Numbered from the stretch's first letter, positions 1 to 22,018 are shown. The stretch is 64,000 nucleotides of DNA from Chrysomallon squamiferum (GCA_012295275.1 CM022669.1:8549989-8613988); one strand, 5' to 3'. Made by a program: numbers and translations. The notes: generated by a model from the letters alone, not told the origin.

Positions 1-1470
1 TTCTGGTTAATCACATTATCATTATCAGAGTGATTCATAAACGTTTGACATCAGAGAACTGTACTGAGTCAATGAACTAAACGCAGAAACACACAGAAGT
101 GATGCAGAGATCAGGATCAACACAGAAATTTAAAATAAATCCTCAGACTCATTTAACTGCAGCGCTTGAGAAAAAGTACAGATCATAAAATGAAATATAA
201 CGAATAATTTTGTCCTACAGCATAATATTCCGAATTGTTAAATAAAAGACTATTGTTTCCCTAAATTTTATTATCTATAAGATTATAATGTAGTAATTCC
301 AACAAATTTACGAATGATTTCTAGACAAATTTTTTTATACACGTAATTTATAACCAATATTTTATTTAACACAAATTCAATAAAATCATAAACAGCCTGA
401 AACTCGAAAACGCGAGGACATGTTCATGTTTTAAATAAATATTTCATAACAATCAGTCACATTAATTTTATTTTCTCCCTCAGTATTGGTGTGAAGACAA
501 AGTAATAATCTAGTAAGTCGTACTAACAATAATTTAACAGATTTAAGAAAGATTTTTCAAAAAAGGTTTTCAAACATTAACGGATGTCACTTACAGGATA
601 ATAAAATATTTATATAATTTTTACTTAATTAAATACTATTTTTTGCGATTCAAAGATTATATGTATTATCTATGTATGTCTGAATGCATGTATACATTTG
701 TATCTATGTATTTATATAGCTAGGTTTGTATGTACGTATGTATGTATGTATATATGTATGTATGTATGTCCTTGTGTGCATGTTTGTAAAGATGTATGTA
801 TGTATGATAGACACTGCTGTAAAATTAAAAGTAAATTAAAATTAAAAAAAAAGTAAAAACGTATTTTAAATACAGATAAATGTAAATTGAAAGTTCTACA
901 ACTATTTTATTAGCTTCTTTTACATTAATCAATGTTCCATATCTCAGTAACCATAATTTAGTAGATTTTACTACTAGCTACCTAAAATATAAATTTCATT
1001 TATATTTGACAGAATGAAATACATACATTTATAATTTTTATTCATAAATTCATTAAAATGATCCAAGGACAGAATGTAATATTTTTGGAACGAGTTTCTG
1101 CATAAATTTGTCGTATATTATTTAATTTACAGAAGATTAAGTTTCAATTCACTGCTATCCCAGCAGTGATCTGTTTTATATAAAAAAAACACGTTTTATC
1201 GATCGAACAAATTTATTTTATAATCAAAGAATAACTGCCGTATTCAGCAGAAAGTGGGAAGTGTAGCTCATTAGAAATATAACAAAACAGAAGTCGCATG
1301 ACCAGAAACATTCATGAGAAATCCCATTTCAATATGTTCTAGATTAATGATAATTCTGTTTGACTAATAAATGTGTCATATTTTGTATCGCTGCGTTTAA
1401 AACTCTAAATCATGCTAAGCTGCATAATTTGTACAAAACATGTTGGAGAGTTTTATTTTTATGTGTATGT

Positions 1471-1542
<72 letters not shown>

Positions 1543-2300
1543 AGATACACTATTCATATTTAACTGCTCTGCATTCAACTGCAGCATTTAAGAAAAAGAA
1601 GAGTAAATAAAACAAAACGATTAATGGTATCACGTTAAAACGTTGTCCTACGATATAACACTCAACACATTGACAGAATGTTTTATACAATTCATACAGC
1701 TTTGCACGAAGTAGATTTTACACGAAGTAAAATTTCGAATGAATTCTTAGAGTCTTTAAAAAAAAAAAAAAAAAAAAAAAATGAAAACAAAGCAAAACAA
1801 ATTATTTAATATCATCATGTGGAATAATAAGTGTTGTTTTGCTGAAATTAGTCGTCTGAATAAGTTTGAAATGTGCGCACTAACAGAAATTTAGAGCCTA
1901 TAAATACACGACAAGCAAGCAAAATTTTCAAAATTAAATTTAAAAAAATGCTAAATCTGAATGATGAGTATGAATAAAGAAACATATGCAAAGTGGAATT
2001 TTAAAACATAAATGAATGTATTAATAGAACGATTTTAACTTAATTCGTTTGCACTATAGTTTAAATGAAATTATTTCTGCTTTATTCATTCCTCTATCTG
2101 CATTTTCTTAAGGACGATGAACAAACGTGCTTGAATCATTCTCACTGTCAAATATAACAATAAAACGAAGGAATTAAGTACAACGTATAAATTATGAATC
2201 ACTCATTAAACGTATAAATAACTCATTAAACATTAAAACTTCATAAACATGGATGGAACACATACAGATGTTATATAACATTAAAATTATATTTCTAGTT
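1..2300. other. Intergenic region before copy A
   Basis: No gene recognised. Bases 1-200 are a direct repeat of about 44261-44460. About 360-560 matches 41990-42180 directly and 7150-7330 inverted. About 950-1470 is a dispersed intergenic module also seen near 5815-6230 (-), 7660-8060 (-), 17640-18030 (+), 25030-25460 (-), 37010-37390 (+) and 41230-41650 (+). A poly(A) run of about 22 bp lies at 1760. Confidence 0.7.
1467..1538. repeat. TTTA tetranucleotide array
   Basis: About 18 TTTA units in the intergenic region before copy A. Confidence 0.92.
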
Positions 2301-2655
2301 ATTTAAAATGTGAACGTATCTTTGTCATGAATCAAAATGTCACTCTGATAAGTTGAACTAGCTAACGCTTTGATCTAATATTCAGTGAAAAGCATTACTG
2401 TATTTATCGTTGTAAAGTGAAGTCCTTTGTGGTCGGTTTGTTTCTATATTTTATTTTCATAAATAATCTATCTTTGTTAATTAAAAGCGAAAAAAGCATA
2501 GTAAAGAATAATAAAGAAAGAAGAAAATTGGCATATGGTGTATCTGACAAGGTGAAAAATGATAAAATGAAATTATTTAACAGATGTAATTCATACATTA
2601 TTAACACATTATTCATATATATTAATTTTAATACTGAATTTAAATTTTTCTACGA
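2300..2655 (+). promoter_or_regulatory. Conserved type I 5' flank (copy A)
   Basis: About 350 bp upstream of exon 1, shared with 8590-8950, 35500-35870 (minus strand) and 45240-45780. It contains GATAAGTTGAACTAGCTA and GTTGTAAAGTGAAGTCCTTT. Probable promoter-proximal sequence carried along in duplication; function is inferred only from position. Confidence 0.45.
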
Positions 2656-2665
2656 CATAAAAGGC
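2656..2665 (+). promoter_or_regulatory. TATA-like box of copy A
   Basis: CATAAAAGGC lies 44 bp upstream of the ATG. The same position holds CATAAAAGG in copy B (9672-9680) and a canonical box in E and F. Confidence 0.45.
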
Positions 2666-2708
2666 AATTCTCTAGGTCAGAACTGTATTTTGGAGAAAGT
2701 AGCAAATA

Positions 2709-5306
<2,598 letters not shown>

Positions 5307-5367
5307 ATTGGCTAAAATACGATATTTTTTTCTTAGATTTTGTCTTTACACCGGTGTTGAGTTTGAA

Positions 5368-5373
5368 AATAAA
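5368..5373 (+). terminator. Poly(A) signal of copy A
   Basis: AATAAA about 62 nt after the stop, inside a 3' block (TTTGTCTTTACACCGG then GAAAATAAA) that follows exon 6 in the other copies. Confidence 0.5.
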
Positions 5374-8239
5374 ATCCAGTGTGAGTTTGACATCGTCTGA
5401 TAACTTTTTAATTCGGATAAAAATAGTATACTCTCATTTAATTGTATTATAAGCAAGATTCGTTAGTATATAGAGAGATACACAGATAGACACACACATA
5501 AAGATTCAAACACACAGATACACACTTGTACTTTTTTTATTTTTTTGGAATCATAAAATTATAAAAATGTCTTTTGTCATCATATTGTGGAATGTATTTG
5601 GGTTTTTTCTTTTCACTGGAAAATTGCTTTGACATAAGGTTAAGACGTAACTGCATTACGTGTAAAATAACTTTATCATAAATGTTTATATATTTGTTAA
5701 TTTATAGAAGAAAATGAATGCAGATGCGATGAAAAAATAATAATGAAGTCAAATCTATAGTTTTACAATCAATCAATCATAAGGAATATAGATTTTGAAA
5801 AATAAAACTTTTCTGGATGTTTTATTCAAGTCATGTAGCTTAGTATGATTCGCATAATCACCGTTACAGAAGAAAACAGATCAGTTAACAAAATTATCAT
5901 AAGCCTAGAACAAATTACAACCAGATTTCTTTTCGATCTTTCTGGTTATGCTATTTTTTTGTTTAACTTCTAGTGAACTACGCTTCTCACTTTTTGTTGA
6001 AACAACTCGGTTATTCTTTGACTATAAAATAAATGTCTAACATGAAAAAGCTCACTGCTGGGATTGATGTTAATTGAAATTTAAACTCTTGTAAATGAAA
6101 AATATACGACAAGATTTATGCAGAAACTCGTTCTACAAACATTATCATCTATCCTTGGATTATTATAATGAATTTCTGAAAAAAAAATCATTAATATATG
6201 TATTTCATTCTGTCAGATATAAATAAAACTAATATTGTGATGAGAAATGTGAAGATGACGAATGTGGAAGAAGCACAGTAAATAGTTTTAGATCTAAAAT
6301 TTAAATTTACTTGCATTTAGAATTAGTTCCAAAACAATCAGTTTTACCTGTACGGCAGTGTCTATCAAGTATACACACACCACGTTTGTGTACATATGTG
6401 TATAATCCTGTATTTTATTTTTTTTTTTCATTTATAAGTATAAATAGATTCAAATGGAGCGAAGAATAGTGGGCTACAATCGAAAGCTTCCATTTCGAAT
6501 TACTATTTTCGCACAAATGGTGTACGTGATCTTGTGATGTGTATAATGCAATGTCCAGTATGTTTTTCCGCCCTTTGTCAGCCAAAGGGGTTGGGAGCGA
6601 CACAGTGTCCAGCCACTAGTTCCAATGTATTTGTTTTGACATAGCGTGAGTAGCCAGGGATAAGCTCGTTTCATGTATTTCATCTGAAATGTTGCCCATC
6701 CTCTTGACTAAATATACCAGGACGCTCTCTGGAGCAGGACTCACTTCACGTAGATCAACGTTCACGGATACTGAGAGCTGGATACTGCCTGGTGCTGATT
6801 CTTCAAGATTGGTATTCGATTGTAGCCCACTTCCTTCGCTGAATGACGACGATGTAAATAACATTAACACTGTGTCTTTAAATCAAACTGTGAACAGGGA
6901 ATCCGTTTGTAATGGACAAGATAATATCAGACTTAATCCAAGCAATAAAATGTGTGTGTGTGTGTGTGTGTCTGTGCGTGGCTCTCTATTAATCTACATC
7001 TATGTTAAGAAAGTCATGAAAAGACTGAAATTGGAAGGTGCGAGGACACTTCATATTAATATTATTTTCTCTATCAGTATCGGTCTGAAGACAAAATAGT
7101 ATACTGATATTTAATAATCCTGTCAGTGAGGTCCGTCAATGAAAAACACATTTTTCGAAAAATCTTTCTTAAATGTGTTAAATTATTGTTAGTACGACTT
7201 ACTTTGTCTTCACACCAATACTGAGGGAGAAAATAAAATTAATGTGACTGATTGTTATGAAATATTTATTTAAAACATGAACGTGTCCTCGCGTTTTCGA
7301 GTTTCAGACTGTTTTTGATTTTATTGAATTTGTGTTAAATAAAATATTGGTTATAAATTACATGTATAAAAATATTTGTCTAGAAATCATTCGTAAATCT
7401 GTAGGAATTACTGGATTATTTCTCATAGATAATAAACGAAGTCAGGTGAACGATATTTTTCAGCCTGCAAATGAACAGAGCGTTTACCATAAATGTTTCT
7501 ATATTTGTGAATGTAGGAAAGGAAAAGAGTACTGATGTCATGAAACGATAAACATGAATAAACGTATGAATTTAGAATAAATTCTTATTCTGTCTAAGTT
7601 AAATAAATAAATAAATAAACAGAAAATACATACGCATAAAAATAAAACTCTCCTGCATGTTTTGTACAAATTAGGCAGCTTAGCATGATTTAGAGTTTTA
7701 AACACAGCTATACAAAAGATAACATATTTATTAGTCAAACAGAATTATCATTAATCTAGAACATATTGAAATGGGATATCTGATGGCTATTTCTGGTGAT
7801 GACACCTTTTGATGAAATATCTCATTTATTATTCGACTATAAAATAAATGTGTTCGTCACAACAGCTTTAATTTTTGTTTCAAGGTAAATAAAAAGTTTA
7901 TAAGAAAACAGCTCATTGCAGACATTGCAATGAACTGAAAATTAAACTTGAATAAATTAACAAATATATTACAAATTTATGCAGAAACGGTTTCAGCCGT
8001 TGGATTAATTGAACAAATATGATAGCTGCACATCTGTCATTCTGTGAAATATGAATAAAAATAATATTTCACTGAACTGGTGGGAAAAGTAATACATACT
8101 AATTATTCACAGATGCGAAATTGATGTGAAAGAAGCACATGAAATAGTTTTAAAACATTCAGTTCACTTTTATAGCGGAGTCTATCATGTGTACATATTT
8201 ATATCCATATTCACACAGGTACATAGACAGGCATATACA

Positions 8240-8278
<39 letters not shown>

Positions 8279-8340
8279 GTGTGTGTGTGTGTCTGTGTGT
8301 GTGTGTGTTTATCTCAGTATGTATGTATATATGTGTGTGT

Positions 8341-8377
<37 letters not shown>

Positions 8378-8412
8378 ATGTATGTACCTTTGTGTATATC
8401 TAAGTATGTATG

Positions 8413-8448
<36 letters not shown>

Positions 8449-8590
8449 TACACAAATACACTCACAAATACATATATACAAAAAGTAAACGCACAAATTA
8501 TGACTAATAACTCATACAAAATTAAAACATCATAAATATGGAAGGAACGCATACAGATGTTATATAACATTAAAATTATATTTGTAGTTA
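5374..8590. other. Intergenic region between copies A and B
   Basis: 5374-6457 matches 24630-25700 directly and 17380-18450 inverted. Then comes the candidate TIR element. 7060-8060 holds 3'-flank blocks and the dispersed module in inverted orientation; 8240-8470 is TA, GT and CA simple repeat. No gene recognised. Confidence 0.7.
6458..6840. mobile_element. Candidate TIR element, about 383 bp
   Basis: Ends are inverted repeats: AGCGAAG plus GTGGGCTACAATCGAA on the left, with its complement on the right, about 26 bp with small differences. The left edge is exactly where the sequence departs from the homologous copy at 25.7 kb (CAAATGGAG). The inside is less AT-rich than its surroundings and has no match elsewhere in the window. 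I see no convincing target-site duplication, and the internal 84-codon minus-strand frame is not recognisable. Confidence 0.5.
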
Positions 8591-8975
8591 TTTAAAATGT
8601 GAACGTATCTTTGTCATGAATCAAAATGTCACTCTGATAAGTTGAACTAGCTAACGCTTTGATCTAATATTCAGTGAAAAGCATTACTGTATTTATCGTT
8701 GTAAAGTGAAGTCCTTTGTGCTCAGTTTGTTTCTATCTTTTATTTTCATAAATAATCTATCTTTGTTAATTAAAAGCGAAAAAGCATAGTAAAGAATAAT
8801 AAAGAAAGAAGAAATTTGGGATATGGTGTATCTGACAAGGTGAAAAATGATAAAATGAAATTATTTGTCTTATTAACAGATGTAATTCATACATTATTCA
8901 CACATTATTCATATATATTAATTTTAATACTGAATTTTAATTTATCTACGATACAAAAAAATAATTCTCTCTGTC

Positions 8976-9041
<66 letters not shown>

Positions 9042-9271
9042 CATCTCTTAACAGAGAAAAAAGAAAGAAAGAAGGTGAAGTATAAAATGAAAAAGAAAAA
9101 TTATAAAAGTCAGTTATCTGACAAATGCATGTAACAGTGATATGAACAGATGTAACCTTTATGAGTTGGGATGAGAGACATAAATTAATTTTAATACTGA
9201 ATTGAAATTTTTCTACGACATAAAAGGCAATTCTCTAGTTCAGAACTGTATTTTGGAGAAAGTAGCAAATA

Positions 9272-9314
9272 ATGCACGTGTTCTATTTCTGTTTTATTAG
9301 TTTGCTGTTATCAG
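9272..9314 (+). pseudogene. Duplicate type I exon 1 with broken splice donor
   Basis: The same MHVFYFCFISLLLS coding exon as copy B, 453 bp upstream of it, in a tandem duplicate of promoter plus exon. The base after the exon is A, so the donor reads ATAACA where 2752 and 9768 read GTAACA. It cannot splice normally, leaving 9725 as the usable first exon. Confidence 0.7.
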
Positions 9315-9390
9315 ATAACATTTAAAATTTTATGTGATGTTTGAGTTTATGTAGAAATTGCAGTTATTTATATCTTTTAATTCTTTCTGC

Positions 9391-9393
<3 letters not shown>

Positions 9394-9486
<93 letters not shown>

Positions 9487-9491
9487 TCTCT
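9394..9491. repeat. CT microsatellite after the broken exon 1
   Basis: Nearly pure CT run; a shorter one lies at 8978-9038 in the preceding unit. Confidence 0.93.
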
Positions 9492-9671
9492 GTCCATCTC
9501 TTAACAGAGAAAAAAGAAAGAAAGAAGGTGAAGTATAAAATGAAAAAGAAAAATTATAAAAGTCAATTATCTGACAAATGCATGTAACAGTGATATGAAC
9601 AGATGTAACCTTCATGAGTTGGGATGAGAGACATAAATTAATTTTAATACTGAATTGAAATTTTTCTACGA

Positions 9672-9681
9672 CATAAAAGGC
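9672..9681 (+). promoter_or_regulatory. TATA-like box of copy B
   Basis: CATAAAAGGC, 44 bp before the ATG at 9725; duplicated with the upstream broken exon 1. Confidence 0.45.
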
Positions 9682-9724
9682 AATTCTTTAGTTCAGAACT
9701 GTATTTTGGAGAAAGTAGCAAATA

Positions 9725-12570
<2,846 letters not shown>

Positions 12571-13235
12571 ATTGGCTAAAATCCGATTTTCTTCTTAGAT
12601 TTTGTCTTTACACCGATATTATTAGAGAAAATTAAAAAAGGTATGCAGACTGAAATCTGTTGATAATTTTTTAATTCACAAAAACATAGCGAACTGGTTA
12701 TAAAATTGTTTAATTATCCTCTAAGTGTCATCCGTTAATGTATAAAATATTTTTTGAAACATCGTTCTTAAATCTGTTACAGTGCTCATGAACAGTGCAT
12801 GTCTGACGTTTAAGTTTGTGAAAATGTTACAGGTTCGTGTGAGTAACAGATCTGGCATGCATGAAACTCTCTATGTGTCTATAAATATGTATGTGGGCTA
12901 AACGATTGTGACAATTTTGTCTGATAAAAGTGGTGCGACTATTTTCGTACATGAAGTGTATAAATATGGTTTTGAAATAAACACACGCACACACTCACAC
13001 ACACACAGATATCACCGATACGCACATACTCACATGCAGAAGCACTCATACATATACGTATATATATGTTATTTTTTTTCGAATCACACAGTTATTAAAA
13101 GTTTTTTTTTTTGTTATAATGTAGTGGAACTTTTCTGTTCTTCTGTTTTCATTTCGAAATTTTTCTCACACAAGGTTTAGACTTTACTGAATAAGCTATA
13201 CAATAATTTTATCATACATTTTTATAAATGAATTA
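12571..13235. other. 3' flank of copy B
   Basis: Contains the conserved 3' block (TTTGTCTTTACACCGATATT). It also has a module around 12780-13060 (GATAAAAGTGGTGCGAC then CA repeat) that recurs downstream of D (28970-29210, -), E (37500-37900, -), F (48890-49170) and G (58320-58530). No gene. Confidence 0.65.
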
Positions 13236-13472
13236 CAGATCAGCCCTTCATTTAAATACACTGAATATTATATATTAATTCTATACATGGAACTGTCATT
13301 CTGATTGATGTCTCATCATCTGTATGATAGCTTTGACTTGTCATAACCAGTTCCTGATTTTGAGTATGCGTATTCGTGTCAGAATCAGATGACGAAACAT
13401 CAATCAGAATGACAGCTCATTGTGTAGAATTAATGCATAATATTCAGTGTATTTAAATGAAGGACAGATCTG
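13236..13472. mobile_element. Foldback (MITE-like) inverted repeat, about 237 bp
   Basis: Arms of about 85-88 bp (CAGATCAGCCCTTCATTTAA ... CATCATCTG and its complement) around a loop of about 65 bp. It sits directly upstream of the orphan exon 1. I find no transposase frame and no clear target-site duplication. Confidence 0.6.
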
Positions 13473-13523
13473 AATGATATTTAAATATGTAAAGTGAAGA
13501 GTGTTTTTCGTAGAGAACAGGAC

Positions 13524-13566
13524 ATGGATGTTATTATTTTCTTTTTCGCTATTTTGCTATTATTTG
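13524..13566 (+). pseudogene. Orphan signal-peptide exon 1 (type III) on the left inverted arm
   Basis: Encodes MDVIIFFFAILLLF and ends at a good donor (G|GTAATT), the same length and phase as exon 1 of the full genes. An in-frame GTG-initiated extension (KSVFRREQD) matches the n-region of type II genes. No microexon or exon 3 follows; the next family trace is the broken exon 4 near 14.05 kb. Confidence 0.6.
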
Positions 13567-13606
13567 GTAATTCGATTAATACTGTACATTTTGTATCTGT
13601 TTTAGT

Positions 13607-13707
<101 letters not shown>

Positions 13708-14045
13708 GCTATATCCCACACACACATTCACTCACACAAACGCATATAGACTGATTCAAAATATACTTTCATTCGTAAATATGAAAACATAAAACAAATA
13801 ATTAAAAAAAAAAAAAAAAAATGATATTGTAGAAGAATAGAACAACAACAAGAAGTATAATATTATATTAAACTAAATGAGATCGTTCAGTTGTTTCCTT
13901 TCCTTTAGCATTATTTTATTATTATTATTATTATTTTATTTAATATATTTTTTTTTTCCCATTTGTCAAGGGTATTAACTGTTCTCATTATTAAGAATAC
14001 TTTGCTTTTGTTATTTTGGTTTTGTTAACTGAGATATGTGTGTTT

Positions 14046-14120
14046 GCGTAAAAGCTTTGTTGACAGAAAAAGGAAATCACATCACAATGACAGATGATCT
14101 GGTATTTGTATTTGTTTTTT
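14046..14120 (+). pseudogene. Degenerate exon 4 fragment lacking the catalytic His
   Basis: Reads LTEKGNHITMTDDLVFV, clearly from the exon 4 segment LTTENGNHITMTDDHLIFV, but the His codon is deleted and the flanks are lost. With the orphan exon 1 at 13.5 kb it forms the remains of one further gene copy. Confidence 0.65.
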
Positions 14121-14754
14121 CTGTGATGTGGATCAGTGGTGTGGGAAGAAGTTAAGATGTGATATTTTGTAGAAACATTCAGACTCTTTAAACACACGGT
14201 GTACACGAATGTTTTGTCTCGTGGTTTGGACAAGTTTGTTCCTAACTCGAGAATGCTGACTGTCTTTTGACGGAGTATATACGAATATGCAGAAATAGAT
14301 AACCAGAATGAATGTCCTTCTGAAGATGCGTTACAGGAATGATTACTTTAGCGGTAAAACTTTTTCATACAAGAATTCAACATTTTTCAAAACGAAAGTT
14401 ACGCGATTCTTTGTCTCTGTAATAAGTAGCTTTTCTCTTAACTAGCAATGAACGGGTTTTGTCCCTGTAAGAGATATTTTCATGAAGTATTTTGTTTCTG
14501 TATGCAATTACCCTCGATTTCCAATTAAAAAAAGATTCAATAACGTTTCACTTGCATTAACAGAGAACTGTGAAACAGAAGCAATATGGCATTAATCTAC
14601 AATTCACTATTACTTTTCATTTTATTCTCTAATTAGAAGACTGTAAAAAACATTCTTAATACAATGCACAATATTTTATTTTTACCATCAATATTTTCCC
14701 TTTAAGTCTGGTTGTATTTTTTTTTTGCCTTTTTGTCTCTGTTTAAACTTATAT
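14121..14754. other. Non-coding arm sequence
   Basis: Mirror of 27232-27860; nothing recognised beyond the broken exon 4 next to it. Confidence 0.6.
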
Positions 14755-16541
14755 GTATACAGAAAAAGATAAACAGTCTGACAGTGTAATATATAATATG
14801 GTATTTTCTTTTATAATATATTAAAATGTAAGAAATGTATGCAGAGAAAGATAAACAGTCTGACAGTGTAATATATAATATGGTATTTTCTTTTATAATA
14901 CATTAAAATGTAAGAAATGTATACAGAGAAAGATAAACAGTCTGACAGTGTAATATATAATATGGTATTTTCTTTTATAATACATTAAAATGTAAGAAAT
15001 GTATACAGAGAAAGATAAACAGTCTGACAGTGTAATATATAGAATGGTATTTTCTTTTATAATATATTAAAATGTAAGAAATGTATACAGAGAAAGATAA
15101 ACAGTCTGACAGTGTAATATATAGTATGGTATTTTCTTTTATAATATATTAAAATGTAAGAAATGTATACAGAAAAAGATAAACAGTGTAATATATAATA
15201 TGGTATTTTCTTTTATAATATATTAAAATGTAAGAAATGTATACAGAGAAAGATAAACAGTCTGACAGTGTAATATATAATATGGTATTTTCTTTTATAA
15301 TACATTAAAATGTAAGAAATGTATACAGAGAAAGATAAACAGTCTGACAGTGTAATATGGTATTTTCTTTTATAATATATTAAAATGTAAGAAATGTATA
15401 CAGAAAAAGATAAACAGTCTGACAGTGTAATATATAATATGGTATTTTCTTTTATAATACATTAAAATGTAAGAAATGTATACAGAGAAAGATAAACAGT
15501 CTGACAGTGTAATATATAATATGGTATTTTCTTTTATAATATATTAAAATGTAAGAAATGTATACAGAAAAAGATAAACAGTCTGACAGTGTAATATATA
15601 ATATGGTATTTTCTTTTATAATATATTAAAATGTAAGAAATGTATACAGAAAAAGATAAACAGTGTAATATATAATATGGTATTTTCTTTTATAATATAT
15701 TAAAATGTAAGAAATGTATACAGAAAAAGATAAACAGTCTGACAGTGTAATATATAATATGGTATTTTCTTTTATAATACATTAAAATGTAAGAAATGTA
15801 TACAGAGAAAGATAAACAGTCTGACAGTGTAATATATAATATGGTATTTTCTTTTATAATATATTAAAATGTAAGAAATGTATACAGAGAAAGATAAACA
15901 GTCTGACAGTGTAATATATAATATGGTATTTTCTTTTATAATATATTAAAATGTAAGAAATGTATACAGAAAAAGATAAACAGTCTGACAGTGTAATATA
16001 TAATATGGTATTTTCTTTTATAATATATTAAAATGTAAGAAATGTATACAGAGAAAGATAAACAGTCTGACAGTGTAATATATAATATGGTATTTTCTTT
16101 TATAATACATTAAAATGTAAGAAATGTATACAGAGAAAGATAAACAGTCTGACAGTGTAATATATAATATGGTATTTTCTTTTATAATACATTAAAATGT
16201 AAGAAATGTATACAGAGAAAGATAAACAGTCTGACAGTGTAATATATAATATGGTATTTTCTTTTATAATACATTAAAATGTAAGAAATGTATACAGAGA
16301 AAGATAAACAGTCTGACAGTGTAATATATAATATGGTATTTTCTTTTATAATACATTAAAATGTAAGAAATGTATACAGAGAAAGATAAACAGTCTGACA
16401 GTGTAATATATAATATGGTATTTTCTTTTGTAATATATTAAAATGTAAGAAATGTATACAGAGAAAGATAAACAGTCTGACAGTGTAATATATAATATGG
16501 TATTTTCTTTTATAATATATTAAAATGTAAGAAATGTATGC
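14755..16541 (+). repeat. 82-bp minisatellite, about 22 units
   Basis: Unit starts near GTATACAGAGAAAGATAAAC, contains CAGTCTGACAG and ends AAAATGTAAGAAAT. Units differ by a few substitutions (ATATATT/ACATT, GAG/AAA). Two near 15.18 and 15.66 kb lack CTGACA, and one near 15.35 kb lacks ATATAAT. Confidence 0.93.
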
Positions 16542-17302
16542 AGTTGGTCTAGCTAGTCTCGTCTTCTTATTCTAGTCGTATGATAATACAAAACCTTGAT
16601 CGGCACTTCGTGGTATTTAATAGTTTTTTTCAGTATTTGACTTTGCTTGGACGTGACGAAGAGATGAGAATTCGTCAAAAGAAATAAAACAAAAATTAGA
16701 ATTCTCTAAATATTTAAAACAAACAATTCAAACGAATTATTATTCAGAGGCAACAACACTGATAAACTTGTATTTGTAATATTTTAATTTTTTCACCGAA
16801 CTGTGACTTTACAAAATATTTCTCCCAGCGATGACATGAATCGTCACAACTGATGGCCGAATTTAAGAACTCGACAAAGGTACAAAAGAAAAAAAAAAAT
16901 AATCTCACTTTATTTTCATGACAAGAACTACCAGTGTGTTACCAGTCTATAAATCAGATTTGTTTTGGATAGCAACAAACTAATAATTACAATTTTTCTT
17001 TCCAGTGTTCTTTACTTCAAAAATTTCAATAGCATTTCAATCAGTCATGCACTTTAATAAAATATACACTAGCTGTTAACTATGTTATTATTCTGGGTAA
17101 CGTTGATGTTCTGTTAAAAGTACGATTCTCACACGAGCAAATAGACGAACAAACAAATATACACAGATCGCATCTTGGGATGTGTGTGTGTGTGTCTACA
17201 TTATGTTTGTAAGAATACATTTCACTATACCTACGTCTATCAGTATTCTGAAATGATCTAAAGGCAATCTTAAAAAATTTCGATTAAGCTTTATTATCCT
17301 TA

Positions 17303-17333
<31 letters not shown>

Positions 17334-18518
17334 TTTATTTGTTTATTTGTTTGTTTTTCAGTTCGTCCACTTCTCCATTTGAATCTATTCATACTTATAA
17401 ATGAAAATAATAAAATACAGGACTATACACATATGTACACAAACGTGGTGTGTGTAAACTTGATAGGCACTGCAGTACACGTAAAACTGATTGTTTTGGA
17501 ACTAATTCTAAATGCAAGTAAATTTAAATTTTAGTTCTAAAACTATTTATTATACTTCTTCCACATTCGTCAGCTTCACATTTCTCAGCAAAATATTAGT
17601 TTTATTTATATTTGACAGAATGAAATACATACATTAATGATTTTTTTCTTCAGAAATTCATTATAATAATCCAAGGATAGATGATAATGTTTGTAGAACG
17701 AGTTTCTGCATAAATCTTGTCGTATATTTTTTATTTACAAAAGTTTAAGTTTCAATTAACATCAATCCCAGCAGTGAGCTTTTTCATGATAGAAATTTAT
17801 TTTATAGTCAAAGAATAACCGAGTTGTTTCAACGAAAAGTGAGAAGCGTAGTTCACTAGAAGTTAAACAAAAAAATAGCATAACCAGAAAGATCGAAAAG
17901 AAATCTGGTTGTAATTTGTTCTAGGCTTATGATTATTTTGTTAATTGATCTGTTTTCTTCTGTATCGGTGATTATGCGAATCATACTAAGCTACATGACT
18001 TGAATAAAACATCCAGAAAAGTTTTATTTTTCAAAATCTATATTCCTTATGATTGATTGATTGTAAAACTTTAGATTTGAGTTCATTTTTAGTTTTTCAT
18101 CGCATCGGCATTCATTTTCTTCTATAAATTAACAAATGTATAAACATTTATGATAAAATGATTTTACACGTAATGCAGTTACGTCTTAACCTTATGTGAA
18201 AGCAATTTTCCAATGAAAAGAAAAAACCCAAATACATTCCACAATATGATGACAAAAGATATTTTTATAATTTTATGATTCCAAAAAAAATAAAAAATAC
18301 ATGGGTGTATCTGTGTGTTTGAAACTGTATGTGTGTCTATCTGTGTATCTCTCTGTATACTAACGAATCTTGCTTATACCACAATTAAATGAGAGTATAC
18401 TATTTTTATCCGAATTAAAAAGTTATCAGAAGATGTCAAACTGCACACTGGATTTTATTTTCAAACTCAATATCGGTGTAAAGACAAAATCTAAGAAACA
18501 AATAAGATTTGAGCCAAT
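16542..18518. other. 3' flank of copy C and minisatellite flank
   Basis: Mirror of 24564-26550. Holds a TTA/TTTA simple repeat (17300-17350), one copy of the dispersed module and the conserved 3' block with AATAAA near 18450-18490 (minus strand). No gene. Confidence 0.65.
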
Positions 18519-21911
<3,393 letters not shown>

Positions 21912-21929
21912 CGCATGTTAAATATCATT

Positions 21930-22018
21930 CAGATCTGTCCTTCATTTAAATACACTGAATATTATACATTAATTCTATACATGGAACTGTCATTCTGACT
22001 GATATCTCATCATCTGAT
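21930..22018 (-). repeat. Solo foldback arm at the promoter of copy C
   Basis: A single arm, ending about 20 bp upstream of the first ATG of copy C. It contains the only TATA-like text near that start (TATTTAAAT). Confidence 0.6.

Noticed and set aside
7538-7738. MTNKYVIFCIAVFKTLNHA frame, similar to one at 41545
   Set aside because: Both lie in the dispersed intergenic module, which in other copies (1.3, 17.9, 25.1 and 37.3 kb) has no open frame.
12908-12990. Recurring DKSGATIFVHEGYKYG frame downstream of B, D, E, F and G
   Set aside because: It has no consistent ATG, it runs into CA repeats, and the differences are not biased to silent sites; duplication of flank explains it.
14755-16541. 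CRISPR array
   Set aside because: The units are contiguous 82-bp copies without unique spacers, in a genome with introns.
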